DNA of 64,000 nucleotides from the NCBI RefSeq assembly GCF_016545825.1, contig NC_052622.1:15557037-15621036 (forward strand), read 5' to 3'. Positions within the stretch are counted from its first letter, which is position 1. Each line of letters begins with the position of its first letter. Position numbers and translations under genes: made by a program. Origin of the DNA: Eucalyptus grandis. Lineage: Eukaryota > Streptophyta > Magnoliopsida > Myrtales > Myrtaceae. This document shows positions 11,688-22,650 of this stretch, one piece after another. The notes under the pieces are model-generated. The model searched no databases. It was not told where the DNA came from and was given only the letters and a program-made list of their open reading frames with translations.

Positions 11688-12068
11688 CTTTTAATGACAG
11701 CAACTTCAAGGCCAGCCACTTGGAATGATTTTTCATTAAATTAATGCCACATTGGATTCTTTGATAAAGGAAATCATTAAAAATACTCAAGTGAATGTTA
11801 TATTAAAGTTTGTAACCCTCAAATAATTTATTGAAAGATTATGTCATTAAAGTGATCGTCGTATGAAATCATTTTTTCCAAATCTAAATGCAATATAAGA
11901 AAGTCCATTCATTTGCAAGTAAAAGAGAAAATTAGTATCATGCTAATGAATTTATTGGGCTTGAAAAGAAAAGGACATGCTAGAGCATTCAAGATCTGAA
12001 AAGCTCAATTGCCTACATAATTTTACCCCTTGCATATAGAAATAAAAAATTTATATTAATTTACCATG
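11688..12068. other. 3' flank of receptor kinase RLK1
   Basis: The part from about 11885 (gtccattcatttgcaag, later gcattcaagatctg and ctcaattgcctac) is repeated at 49790-49942 downstream of RLK2. It is therefore part of the duplicated receptor-kinase unit. No gene seen. Confidence 0.6.
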
Positions 12069-14585
12069 TCATCGCGGACCACTTAGAATCGAGGGTGATA
12101 ATGCAGTTGTAGTATTGAATTCTTGACCAAATTTTGCGGCTCCGTTAGTGGAAGGTTGAGTAGAGAAGTTGTAATCCAAGTTGTTTGGAACTTCCATAAC
12201 ACCCTCTAACACCTTGATGACCATTGACATCGAAGGCCTCTTTGCATAATTTCCTTGTAAGCACCATGCAGCAATCCTCATCATATTCAACACTTGTGGC
12301 CCAATTAGTTGCATATCCTGGTGATACTTATCCACAATGTCCAGTAATCGTTCCTCTTTTCCCTTTCTTTTAAAAAGGCCCAATAAATGCATATCTTCTT
12401 CATCTAGAGAGCAATCGAAGACTTTTCTCCCACAAACTATCTCCAAGATTACCACGCCGAAGCTGTAAACATCAACCTTTTCGGTAACTACTGCACTCAA
12501 CCACTCGGGCGCTAAATAACCAGGGGTTCCTCTCATGGTTGTGATGACTAGGCTTTGGTTCCTATTGACCAACTTAGACAATCCAAAATCAGCAACCTTA
12601 GCATTGAAATTCTCATCCAAGAGGATATTGTGGGGTTTAATGTCTAAATGCAATATCTTTTGTCTGCAATCTTCATGAAGATATTTCAATCCATTCGCTA
12701 TATCGAGAATGATCTTCCTCCTTTGTGGCCAGTCGAGAACATATTCATTGGGTTTACGAAAGATCCATCTATCTAGAGACCCATTCGGCATGTACTCATA
12801 GATCAGGAGCCTATGGGATTTCTCAGCACAAAATCCCATGAGTCTTACCAAGTTGATATGATGGATGCTACCAATAGTCTCAACTTCAGTTAGAAAGGAT
12901 TTCTTGACCTGCCCAAAATCATTAAGGTGCTTTATTGCAACTTTTGTGCCGTCAATTAGAGTACCTTCGGAAACAGAACCAAAACCACCTTCGCCAAGCT
13001 TTTTATTGAAGTTGTTTGTAATGGCTTTCAAAGCATCGAATGTGAATCTTGTGGGCATTCCAAGCACTTGATCAAGGTTTATTTCCTCTGCTTCATTATC
13101 ATCTCTCTTCCAAACAATTGAGACTATGACTACAATAAGAATCATCATGCCAAAGAGCACTCCGAAGCTGGACCCAAGTATTATAAGGAAACGGTTGCTC
13201 CTTTGGTTGTCGACCGAAGTATTAGGAACTTCCTTGGCAGGAGGAGCTTCAGGAGAATGAGTCGGAGATCTTGCAAAGTGCACATTTTGTACCTTTAGGT
13301 AAGTAGTAGAATAATAAGAAGTCGTTGTCTCACTAATATTCATAAGTGAAAACACTTGAGTTGGCAAGTAACAACTGCCATTAGTAAGATTTGAATAATA
13401 CTTGAATATAGCCGCTTTGCATGAACAATTCTTTCTGCAGGCCTCTTTACAACTTGTAGCATCTATGTTCTCGAGATCTGAATTGAAAACGAAGGACATG
13501 ACATCTATGAGCTCCAGAAGACTTTGATTTTGTGAATCCCCACAAGACAATGGAATATTCTCAAAACACCCAATATTAGGATGCTTATAATTTACTGGCT
13601 TGAAGTAGCTTGTTCCCCCAATCGAAGTAGGACAACTGCATTGCCCATTGGAGCAAATTCCATATAGTCCACATACTCTCGGACCACAGTCCGCGAGATA
13701 ATCCATAAGATCAGCCGCTGCTACCCAGTGTGCAGGGCTAGGTCGAGTCATATATCTACGTTTATCTTTATAATAATACACTCTCAAATGCCCATCTGAG
13801 CCCAGCTTTATGTATTGTAGAGAAGATATTTGAGGGATAGAAAGCAAACTCACATTTCGGATATAATTTGAGAAGAAAGCCAAGCTTCCATTTACAAACT
13901 GAACATATGGAGATTCAATACTGGCATTCTGATTATCAATCAAATACTGGTAATAGATCTGAGGAGGACGAGTCTCCAATTGAGCTGTTAAACCGTGGCC
14001 ATTCATGAATAGCGTAATCATACCGTCTACGGTCCAGTTTGTCTCAGAAACACTTGGCACCAATCTTTGACCTGCCTTCAACTTTTGTCCGAGGACAAGC
14101 GAGTCGGTTGGATGATCAAAAGACTGCCAAACGGTCATATTATTCTTATCAAACAACATGAGGTTCCCCAAATCTGTCAGGGTCAAGCCTGCAACGGATT
14201 TATAAGAAGTGTTAGTGGACCAAGCAACAGTACCATCAGCATCTTTCAACACCAGATCGCCTTCAGATGTGAGTTCTAACGTCGCGCCAATCTTTACAGG
14301 ATTGTGTCGATTGGCAGACCATACTACTTGGGGACTGGCAAAAGTGGATTCATCATCTAAGCCGTAATGGTGGACAATGACAATTGCAAAGAGGTAAGTA
14401 TTGCAGTAACCATCACAGTAAAAGCCGCAAGCGTAGGCAAGATTTGAAGCTTCTTTGCCTCTGCGTAGAATTAATCGCACAGTGACATCTTTATATTGAA
14501 TGGAGTGATTAGCTGTCGCCTTAGTCGTCCACTGTGTCGAAAGCGTCGCCGTTGGATATCCAGAGTCTTGAGCTTGAACATCCAT
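12069..14585 (-). CDS. G-type lectin S-receptor-like Ser/Thr kinase (SD2-5-like), RLK1
   Basis: A predicted membrane receptor kinase in one intronless frame of about 838 codons from the ATG at 14585. Residue numbers count from the upstream end of the open frame, six codons earlier. In order: mannose-type B-lectin domain (85-200; VVWSANRHNPV, WQSFDHPTDSLVLGQ), an EGF-like cysteine cluster (305-325), a PAN-type region (385-440; CKEACRKNCSCKAAIF), one transmembrane helix (471-498), then a kinase domain (534-803). Visible kinase elements are GEGGFGSV, VAIK (K558), HLDIKPHNILL (D654), DFG (672-674) and APE (698-700). The residue before the catalytic Asp is Leu, so it is a non-RD kinase. In the glycine loop Ser replaces the usual Tyr after GSV. 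Such receptors sense wall or microbial cues, but the ligand is unknown. The start is a problem: the ATG used by its paralogue at 58504 is out of frame here (see the next entry), so translation from 14585 would lack a signal peptide. Confidence 0.85.
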   Translation of the reverse strand: MDVQAQDSGYPTATLSTQWTTKATANHSIQYKDVTVRLILRRGKEASNLAYACGFYCDGYCNTYLFAIVIVHHYGLDDESTFASPQVVWSANRHNPVKIGATLELTSEGDLVLKDADGTVAWSTNTSYKSVAGLTLTDLGNLMLFDKNNMTVWQSFDHPTDSLVLGQKLKAGQRLVPSVSETNWTVDGMITLFMNGHGLTAQLETRPPQIYYQYLIDNQNASIESPYVQFVNGSLAFFSNYIRNVSLLSIPQISSLQYIKLGSDGHLRVYYYKDKRRYMTRPSPAHWVAAADLMDYLADCGPRVCGLYGICSNGQCSCPTSIGGTSYFKPVNYKHPNIGCFENIPLSCGDSQNQSLLELIDVMSFVFNSDLENIDATSCKEACRKNCSCKAAIFKYYSNLTNGSCYLPTQVFSLMNISETTTSYYSTTYLKVQNVHFARSPTHSPEAPPAKEVPNTSVDNQRSNRFLIILGSSFGVLFGMMILIVVIVSIVWKRDDNEAEEINLDQVLGMPTRFTFDALKAITNNFNKKLGEGGFGSVSEGTLIDGTKVAIKHLNDFGQVKKSFLTEVETIGSIHHINLVRLMGFCAEKSHRLLIYEYMPNGSLDRWIFRKPNEYVLDWPQRRKIILDIANGLKYLHEDCRQKILHLDIKPHNILLDENFNAKVADFGLSKLVNRNQSLVITTMRGTPGYLAPEWLSAVVTEKVDVYSFGVVILEIVCGRKVFDCSLDEEDMHLLGLFKRKGKEERLLDIVDKYHQDMQLIGPQVLNMMRIAAWCLQGNYAKRPSMSMVIKVLEGVMEVPNNLDYNFSTQPSTNGAAKFGQEFNTTTALSPSILSGPR

Positions 14586-14661
14586 CAAATTTGAGAATTT
14601 CAATAGAAAAACAAAAAGAAAATGAAAGAAGAAAAGAATAGAGAGTGCAGAATGAGACCAT
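14586..14661 (-). pseudogene. Frameshifted signal-peptide segment of RLK1
   Basis: The paralogue RLK2 starts MVSFCCLSS at 58504 and reads in frame through a hydrophobic leader into AQAQDLDYPTATL. RLK1 has the matching ATG at 14661 (MVSF), but has 55 rather than 54 bases between that ATG and the shared CTA codon. The extra base sits in a T-rich run (tttctttttgtttttc). Reading from 14661 leaves the receptor frame before the lectin domain. The downstream frame has no in-frame ATG until 14585. Either RLK1 is recently damaged, or a homopolymer error is present in this assembly. Confidence 0.8.
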
Positions 14662-15559
14662 GGCCTGGAGTGAAAATGTGACCAGAGAGAATATTGAGGA
14701 AGGAAGTGAGGAGGGAAGATGATGAAAATTAGAGATTGAAGTCGAAAGTTGAAGGTTTAAACGGAAGCGTCACGTTCATGCAAACAACAAAAAAGGGCAG
14801 GTCAACTTTTGAGGAATTGGGTTGCTAAGAAAATGGGAGATGTCGTGTTTCTGGGTTTGTGTTGTTGCTTTTCAAAATCAGAAGGCAAAACAGCTTTGGA
14901 CCCCACCAATGTTTTGTTGCTTCTCTGAAATATCGGACTTGAGTTACTAAATGAAAGTGAGCAGAGTACATTGGAAGGAAAAACAGGACAACGCTCAAGC
15001 GAGTGGAACAGTGCCCATTGGTTATCTACACCAGAGGACCATCTCGGTATCCAGCATTTATTTAACGTAGTAGATCAATGGTCAGTTAATAGAAGTGGCA
15101 TTTACACGTACTAGAGAGTGTACTTCCAGAGATTCAAGAAGAAGATGCATTTTTTATACAGGAACCATGTCTACATATTCATCTTGGAAACTTTAATCAG
15201 ATTATAAAATCCTATCTACTTGTGCAGCAACTAATTATTTTCGCTCTTTCTTCCTCCCTTCGCTTGATAGAACATAAAATAGGGGAGTCGACCAACACAC
15301 TCATTGAAGAGGTTGATAGACAACTTCTTTGAGAGCAGTACTCACTCGTGCTCTGCAGGATGAGCACAAGCATCAAGCGGCATAATTCTTGCAATGCTAA
15401 CTGGATAAAGCTTGGCATAGAACTGTGCTTAAGCAATTTAACTTTGATATAAAAAATGAATTAAGCTGATCCTTTGCTCGATCACGTCATTTGTATGCTG
15501 TATGTGAGCTTTGACTGAACTAAGCAAACATAAATCTAACTATAGAGCCAAATTCATAA
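14662..15559 (-). repeat. Receptor-kinase upstream module, copy 1 (RLK1 promoter side)
   Basis: This region upstream of RLK1 recurs at 20660-22650 (interrupted), 24990-25625 (doubled) and 58505-59240. Shared words include gaggagggaagatgatgaaaat, caagaagaagatgcatt, and agaacataaaatagggg in the 15230-15290 part. It presumably holds the promoter and 5' leader of the kinase genes. The minus-strand open frame 15212-15436 is a non-coding by-product. Confidence 0.7.
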
Positions 15560-15703
15560 TGTTAAGGGAAGATAATATTCAACAAATATTTAGGGAATAT
15601 TTGTTATTCAGTTACCTTTAGGATCTTATCTCTTAGAGTCCTTTATATACATTGTATTTACAACATAATTATATACAGAAAAAAGGAATAAATTTTTTTA
15701 ATT
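15560..15703 (+). repeat. 5' LTR of the copia element
   Basis: Begins TGTTAAGGGAAGATAATATT and ends near ggaataaatttttttaatt. It shares atattcaacaaatatttag, tcttatctcttagagtc and tatatacatt with the 3' LTR. The exact end is uncertain. Confidence 0.75.
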
Positions 15704-16027
15704 CGTTATCATAGAGTCTTTGGCGAAAGCCTCACTAATCCATGTCTGAAGAAACCTCATTTTCTTCATTTGCACCGACGCTACCATTAATGTCATCATC
15801 AACCGTCTCGAGTAACCCCACTCTCATGTCACCACCAAGTATGGGGAGAAGTTGACCGGGATAAACTTTCTGATCTAGAAAGCATAGATCTCGCCGTATT
15901 TATGAGCTGCCCGCTTGCTGTCCATTCTGGACGGCACTGAACCTAAGCTAGAGGAGACTATTGAGGAGATTGCACCAAGGAAGGCTGTTACGTAGATAAC
16001 CAATCCAGCGTTTGAAAACTGGAAATT

Positions 16028-17340
16028 TTGAGAGTCCATTGCTTGGCTTTGAACCTCAATTTGTCGACCGCTTTGATAGTTGCCCAATCAATGGGTCACG
16101 CATTCATGACAAGTGTTTGGAAGTATCTTACGGACTTGTATGCTGCTCAATCAACTGCTTGTGTTAAGATCATATATCAACAGAGAGCAGATGATGCTGC
16201 TGAAACTGCTGAAGTTAGAACAGAGGATGCTGTGAAGGCTGATAAAGCAAGAAGAAAAGAAGTAACTGTGACTGATATCAGTGGAAATGAACGGCTAAGA
16301 TAAAGAGTAATGAAGTTTGTGATCAACGATGGAAAATCTGTCAAAGAGGATAAACAAGGATTGCGGATTACCTCTATGAAGATATATGGAGTCGTCAGTC
16401 AGTTATAACGTAAAAAAACAGAAGTTAGTTTGTTCTGTTAGTCTTCATCTTCCTAAATGAGGAAGGTATATAGCTTCGTAGAGATAGAGAAGAGAGGTGT
16501 GTTGCAGAAAGATATAGAGAAAGATAGATGAGAGAATAGAGATTTTTCCTTTCAATTGATGTAAAAGATCTTGAAGTACATTGAGATCAAGTACAGAAGA
16601 GAATATACAGAGTTCTTCATTGATCAATCTCAATCTCTACATCTATATCTTCCTCTTCCTGCATTCTTCAATTCTTCTGTACTAGAAGCTTCAGCATTGT
16701 TGATTCTTCTGTATGAATGCATCATCTTCACAGCTTGCACATCTGCTTTACGGCTCCAGCATCAATCACTCTCAAAAGGTCACTGATCCGTCACGGAATT
16801 CCTACAAGAAGCCACCAGCCTCACGAACCGGTTAGCTACTATTGGTGAGCCTTTATCTATTAATGAATATCATACTCAAGTGTTTCATGGTTTGGGTGCT
16901 GAACTTCAGGGTCTCGACACCGCAATTTCCATTTTGACTCAAACCGGGTCTTTGACAATGGACCAACTTCATGCCTTAATTCTTAATTAGGAGGGAAGGC
17001 TGAAGCTAGCATCGGTAATGAATAATCAGCCCCCACCGGTGGCTTTTCATACCAGCCAAGGACTTCCTCCTTCTCAATAGACCCGTCACGAGTCCAACAA
17101 CTTCCATGCAGATTTTAATCAATTTGAGAATTTTTCTGGACTATTTCATGGTCATGGCTCACATTATGGAAGTGTAAATCGCATAAGACACCGCAACGGA
17201 AGAGACCCATTTTGTCAGCTTTGTGGCAAGCAAGGCCATAGGGACAACACACGTTACCACTTTGTTGGATCAATCCAGCTTGCATAAGCCCACTTGACGG
17301 GTCTAGACTCATTGCCATAGTATTTGCCACCATCAAGTCT
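16028..17340 (+). pseudogene. copia gag remnant, interrupted
   Basis: The gag reading (WKYLTDLYAAQSTA near 16120, then RLATIGEPLSINEYHTQVFH near 16825) breaks at about 16180 and resumes at about 16795. Near 17210 a zinc-knuckle remnant reads CQLCGKQGHR but lacks the final cysteine. Several stops are present. Gag would form the particle that carries element RNA. Confidence 0.75.
16180..16795. mobile_element. 0.6 kb insertion within copia gag
   Basis: Homology to gag is lost over this stretch and recovers afterwards. The insert carries TGATGCTG at its left and CAGCATCA at its right, so it may be a nested LTR or another short inverted-end element. An open frame rich in Ala and Glu (16200-16300) has no recognisable function. 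Confidence 0.5.
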
Positions 17341-18657
17341 GCCCTCTACTCTCACATCTTCGATGCGGTTTGTTGATTAAGGTGCCACGCATCACATTAT
17401 GGACAATTCTGCAGGATTTACAAGTGTCACTCTATATTCAAGTCAAAATTAGCTTGTCGTGGGTGACAGCGTCTTCTTATCGATCACCCACATAGGTACA
17501 CTCGTGTCGTCTTCTCCATCATTTATACTTTGTCAAATTTTAGTTGTACCTAGAATCACTAAAAACTTACTTTTCGTGTCTCAATTTGCTCTTGATAACC
17601 ATCGTGTTTTCTAATTTGATTCAAACTCATTATTGCCACGTCTATTAAAATTGGTCAGGAAATCCTCCACAGAGAGCTTGACAATGGGCTCTACTGCGTC
17701 ACCCTTCCGTCCAGCCACTCTTTCACATCTTCTGCATCAGTTACTTCTCTCACTCTATGGCATAACCGCTTGGGACATGCCATCACCGATCGGCTTGTGT
17801 GTCTTCTCAATTCATCCAACATTAATTTTAGTTGTTCATTACCTTTAGTCTGTATGGCGTGTGCTATGATTAAAAATCACCACCATAGTCATTATCCTCC
17901 TTTGTCTAACTCAAAACATTCTTTGGAATTAATTCATTTTGACATTTAAGGTCCCTCTCCTGTTATTTCATTCAACGGCAATAAATATTATATTTGTTTT
18001 ATTGATGATTTATCACATTTTAGTTGGTTCTATTCATTCTCATCTCGCTGTCAATTTTATTCCATTTTTAAAGCTTTTCACAAACTTGTTGAAAATCAAC
18101 TTAACTGCAAAATTAAGTCTATTCAGTGTGACGAAGCACTTGAATTTGTTACACCCACCAAATTTGTCCAATACATTAGAAAGCATGGCATTCACCAATG
18201 GGTTTCTTGTCCTTATGCACCCTTTCAAAACGAGGCTGCGGAATGAAAACATCGACATATAGTCGAAACTGGATTGACTCTTCTTCATCAAGGTTCTGTT
18301 CCACCAGTGTTTTGGGAGTTTGCTTTTAAAATTGCGGTTTGCTTGATTAGTTGCATGCCAACACCAGTCATTGATAATATTTCACCTTGGGAGGCTTTAT
18401 TTCACACTAAACCCAGTATTACGCATTCACGTGTTTTTGGTTGTGTAGTGTATCCATTTCTTCGCCCTTACTCGCCCAATAAGCTCGCACCAAGATCCAA
18501 GGTTTCAATCCTTATGGGCTATCCTTCGGGATATAAAGGATATCATTGCTATTGCCCCAAGGATAAGCATTTTTATGTTGTTGCGGATGCCACTTTTGAT
18601 GAGGCTACTATCCTCTTGCTACCACGCCAAACTCCTCTTAAAATGCCTCAATACTGA
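17340..18657 (+). pseudogene. copia protease and integrase remnant
   Basis: A protease-like region (GATHHIMDN) and a GAG-pre-integrase signature (LWHNRLGHAI) are followed by an integrase core: a DDL-type segment near 18000, HGIQWVSCPYAPFQNEA near 18190, and the C-terminal region FGCVVYPFLRPYSPNK near 18435. Frames switch at several points, for example near 18240 where a stop follows NEAAE. Integrase would insert the DNA copy; this one cannot be made intact. Confidence 0.8.
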
Positions 18658-18989
18658 CACGTGTAGAACTATTTTTGCCTAGTGATTTGTCCCTATCAAC
18701 CTCGACACCTACTAGACAACTTGAGTTTCCACAGGTTTCTCTACCAAAACCGGATGTTCCGCTTGTTAACACCACTGAAACTGCAACTGAACCTGTTGAG
18801 ATACCACAAGAAACTCCTGTCACGATACCATCATCATCTTCACATCCTATGATGACTCGTTTTCAAGATAGGATCATAACTCATGGAACTTTAAAAAAAA
18901 ATCACACCTCGACTCTTGTGGTTCAGTCCAGTATTCTTGAAGAACCCACTTCTTTTTCCAAGGATACAAAGGATGAGAAATGGTAGCTT

Positions 18990-20420
18990 GTAATGCAGTC
19001 CGAATACAAAACACTAATGTAGAATGGCACATGGGATCTTGTTTCGCTTCTCGCTCATGCTTGACCCATTGGATGCAAATGGGTGTATAAGATTAAACTC
19101 CAGTCCGACGAAACTATTGAATGGTATAAAGCAAAATTGGTCGCCAACTGTTTTCATCAACAAGAGGGTATCGATTACATCGAGACGTTTAGTCCAGTGG
19201 TCAAGCCCATTGCCATACGCACGGTCTCGTCTTGGACATATTCTCAACATTGGTCCATCCGACAGTTGGATGTCTCTAATGCGTTCTTACACGGATTACT
19301 TGAGGAGGAAGTTTATATGACTCCACTGAAAGGTTTCGTTGATGCAAGTAAGCCCGACTATGTTTGTGACCTTCGATGCTCATTATATAGTCTCAAACAA
19401 GTGCCTTGCGATTGGTACACCTGCTTGAGTTCCTAGTTGTGCGACTTGGGATTTGTCATATCCAAGGCCAACACCACCTTATTTGTCAAACACACAGCTA
19501 ATTTCACCATTTACTTATTAGTGTGCATTGACGACATTATTTTAACTGGTTCCCCAAATGCTCGATTACATGATCTCATGCAATCCCTTCGGTCGGAATT
19601 TGCTATCAAGGATTTAAGGGACATTTGTTACCTTTTGGGGATTGAAGTGCTTCATACCAACGATGGATTACTTCTTCACCAGAGTCAATTTGTGAGGAAA
19701 ATACTGAAAAATGCTAATATGCAATCTACCAAACCCACTGCTACTCCTACCAATTCCATGGAACCAAACACGGTTGCTTCTCATGAGCCACTTATAGACC
19801 CATTTCAGTTTCGAAGTATTGTGGGAGCACTTCAATATCTCACTCTTACGTGGCCTGATATTGCATACGCGGTGAATTCAGATTGTCAACATCTTCATGC
19901 CCCCACTGTAGCTGATTGGTAGGCCATGAAATGCCTTCTGAGTTACTTAGCCGATACGGTCTCACGTTGTCTTCTTTTTACTCGAGCGGTAGCCACTCAG
20001 CTCCATGCATTCTTTGATGCTAGTTGGGTGGGCGATTGGCGTCGCTCCGTTGGTGTGTTTTATGTCTACCACGGACCAAATCTCATCCCTTGGTCACCTC
20101 GCAAGCAATGAACCATGGCTTGTTCCAACACCAAAGCAATATACAAATGTCTTGTGGATACAACAGCAGAGTTAATGTGGCTTGAATATCTTCTTTAGGA
20201 TCTTCATGTGCAACCACCCAAGCCGCCCACTCTTTGGTGCGATAATTTTTCTGCCATCTACTTACCCGCAAATCTCATGTTCATGCTCGAACCAAACATG
20301 TGGAAGTTGATTACAATTTCATTTGGGAACGCACTACTTAGAAACAATTGGTAGTCTGCTACATTTTTACCAAAGAACAAATTGCAGATATCTTCACAAA
20401 AGGCTTGCCTACCGGCTTCC
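18990..20420 (+). pseudogene. copia reverse transcriptase/RNase H remnant
   Basis: Reads YIETFSPVVKPIAIRT, then LDVSNAFLHGLLEEEVYM, then LVCIDDIILTGS where the usual catalytic box is YVDD. The RNase H part (HAFFDASWVGD, TNCRYLHKRL) follows. In-frame stops occur, including at about 19436 and 19922. The reverse transcriptase would copy element RNA into DNA; it is clearly non-functional. Confidence 0.85.
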
Positions 20421-20452
20421 TTCAATAGCGGTCCAAGCTGATGGTGCGGGGA

Positions 20453-20655
20453 TGTTAAGAAAAGAAAATATTCAACAAATATTTAGAGTATATATATATA
20501 TTTTTCTAATACCTTTTGTATCTTATCTTTTAGAGTAAGTAAATATCTAGGAATATTTGCTATTTGGTTACCTTTTTATATCTTATTTCTCAGAGTCCTC
20601 TATATACATTATATTTGCAACACAATTATATACAAAAAGGAATAAACTTTTAATT
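20453..20655 (+). repeat. 3' LTR of the copia element
   Basis: Begins TGTTAAGAAAAGAAAATATT directly after a purine tract. It contains a near-repeat of about 60 bases (words such as gaatatttgctatttggtt) absent from the 5' LTR, which accounts for most of the length difference. Confidence 0.75.
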
Positions 20656-21524
20656 TATAAACTCCAACTTTAAAAAAAAAATTGAGGAGATAAAGGAGGG
20701 AAGAAGATGAAAAGTGCGAGACTGGAGTGGAGCGTTAGTATCTTGTGATTAACGAGAACAGATAATAAAAAAAATAAAAAAATAAAATAAAATAAGTGAG
20801 TCGAGTTTGGAGGAATTGGGTTGGTAGGACTAAAAAAAAATGAAAGATATCGTGTTTCAGGGTTTTAGTAGTTGATTTCAAAGTCAAAAAAGCAGAAGAG
20901 CTTTGGACCATGTTTTGGTGCTTCCCACAATATGGGTTATGAGGTGAGCAGATCTAGCTGGAAGGAATTACAGGACAACTCTCTAGGAAGTGGATCACTG
21001 CCATTAGTAGACCCGTCAAATGGGTGAGTCAAATCAAAAATGATCTAGCGAAAATTGGCCATCCCGTTTCGATATTTTTCCATACAATACAAATTTAATT
21101 ATCTATACTCAACCCGACCTGTATTACTAAAATACTTCAATATTTAACCAAATTTAGAAAAATATCATAGCCAAACTAAGATGATAGGGCAGAGTAAGCG
21201 AGCAAGAGCAAGAAAGAAAGAAAAGAGAGTAATAGAGGTGAGTTGAGTTTAAGTAAGTTGTAAATTCATTTAACACTCATATTATTTTCGCTCATTGTCT
21301 ATCTACACTTTTGAGGACCTTCTTTGGATTTAGCACTTATTCAAGGGAATAGATCAATGGTCGATTAGTAGAAGTCTGCTCTCTGTTTGATTGAAAGGCA
21401 CTTACCTGCAGAGATTATTTTGCAATATATAAGAAGAGGATTCATTTTTTACACAGGAACCGTGGCTAAATATTCGTGTTCGTAACGTTAATTAGATTGC
21501 AAAATCTTGTCTAGTTGCAGAGCA

Positions 21525-22361
21525 CTTAGGTAAGTTAAGGTAGCGCATGCAAACGTTTCTGTTCCGGGAAGAGTTTTTTTTCAGAAATGGTTCTTTTCTA
21601 TTTCGCTCCTAACAATTTCTGAGTAAAAGAACCCGTTTGATAACGACACAAAATTTCTACTCTGGGAATAGAAAAGAATAGAAATGCGTTTGATAACGCA
21701 ACAATTTCTTTTTGTATTTATTCATTTTTTAATCTTGCCGATGAAATGCCGCCGCCTCCCGCCGCCGGTCTCCGTCGCCGCCCGCCCACGCTGCCGCCCG
21801 CCGCCGGCCGCCGACCGTCACCGATGGGCTTCCGGCGGCGCCGGCGGCGTGGCGGGGCAGTGGTGGCGGCGGGCCGGCGACGGAGACCGGGCGGACGGAG
21901 GCGGCGGCGACGGCGGGCGTAGCGCGACCGGGCCGGAGACGGCCGCCGGCCGCAGCGGCGGCGGGCGGCGGCGGCGGCGGCGGCGGCGTCCGGCGACCGG
22001 CGGCGGAGGCGTCCGGCGACCGGCGGCGGAGGCGTCCGGCGACCGCGGCGGCGGCGACCAGCGGCGGCGACCAGGCGGCGGCGACCGGCGGCGGGGGCGG
22101 TGGCTCCGTGCGGTTCATGGTGGTCGCGGCAAGAAAAGAAAAAAAGAAAATTAAAAAGAAAATTAGCTTGTTTCTAGCAATTGTTCCGAACAAGAAGCAA
22201 CTTTTTTGCTTCTTGTTTCTGTTCCCAAACCATTCCGGGCTAAGTTTTTATTCCCGAACAAAAAAACAATGTGGCGTTAGAAACAGGTTTCTGTTCTTTT
22301 TTGTTCCGGGAACAAAAGAACAGAAACCAAGAGAAACAAACGTTTGCATGCACACCTAAGT
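21525..22361. mobile_element. Inverted-repeat element with a very GC-rich core
   Basis: The outer arms read cttaggt...GCATGCAAACGTTTCTGTT on the left and AAACGTTTGCATGC...acctaag on the right. Inner arms share ttctgttcc/ggaacaaaagaacag words. Between the arms lies about 370 bp (21740-22110) of almost pure ggc/gcc repeats. It interrupts the duplicated RLK upstream module, which gives both approximate ends by comparison with 15220-15320. No transposase. I infer a non-autonomous DNA transposon (MITE-like) of unknown superfamily. Confidence 0.7.
21740..22110. repeat. GGC/GCC low-complexity tract
   Basis: Extremely GC-rich, with many ggcggcgg and gcgaccggcggcgg units, some tandem (gaggcgtccggcgaccggcg occurs twice from about 22006). 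The overlapping open frames on both strands (Arg/Gly-rich on plus, Ala/Pro-rich on minus) come from composition. Confidence 0.9.
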
Positions 22362-22650
22362 AAACCCAGTGCACTCTGAAGAGGTTGACGGGACAACTTC
22401 CTTGAGAGCAATAGTCACATGTGCTCTGTTGGCCAAGCGTGAGCATCAAGCTGCTTGATTCTTGCAATACTAATTGGTATTAGCTGGGCATCAAACTGTG
22501 CATTAGCAATTTAACTTCAATATAGAAAATCAATTAAGTCAATTCTCTACACAATGAAGTCATTGGTATGCTGCATGTGAGCTTTTACAGAACTCGGTAA
22601 ACGAAAATCTGACTACAGAGCCCAAACTCATTAACAACTTTCAAGAATTT

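Larger units (their letters stand above)
15560..20655 (+). mobile_element. Degenerate Ty1/copia retrotransposon
   Basis: A copia-order element with short LTRs, inserted at the edge of the duplicated RLK upstream region. In order: 5' LTR, a degenerate primer-binding site (ttatcatagagtc, compare tggtatcagag), gag, protease and pre-integrase remnants (near GATHHIMDN and LWHNRLGHAI), integrase, reverse transcriptase/RNase H, a purine-rich tract (ggtgcgggga) and the 3' LTR. Every domain carries stops or frameshifts, so it is inactive. LTR lengths differ (about 144 and 203 bp), partly from an internal duplication in the 3' LTR. The candidate five-base flanks cataa/tataa match at four positions. A separate 0.6 kb segment interrupts gag. 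Confidence 0.9.
20660..22650 (-). repeat. Orphan receptor-kinase upstream module, copy 2, interrupted
   Basis: 20675-21530 and 22355-22650 align with the RLK1 upstream region in the same order: gggaagaagatgaaaag, gcagatctagctggaagg, gaagaggttgacgggacaac, gtatgctgcatgtgagc. No kinase coding sequence follows on the low-coordinate side, where the copia element begins. The kinase of this unit has been lost. A foldback element interrupts the module at 21525-22361. Confidence 0.7.

Noticed and set aside
12865..14279. Plus-strand frames opposite RLK1
   Set aside because: Short shadows of the long receptor-kinase frame.
18040..18291. Minus-strand frame antisense to copia integrase
   Set aside because: Shadow of the integrase frames on the plus strand.
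21684..22193. Open frames of about 155 codons on both strands
   Set aside because: They are Arg/Gly- or Ala/Pro-rich translations of a ggc/gcc tract, overlapping on opposite strands within an inverted-repeat element.
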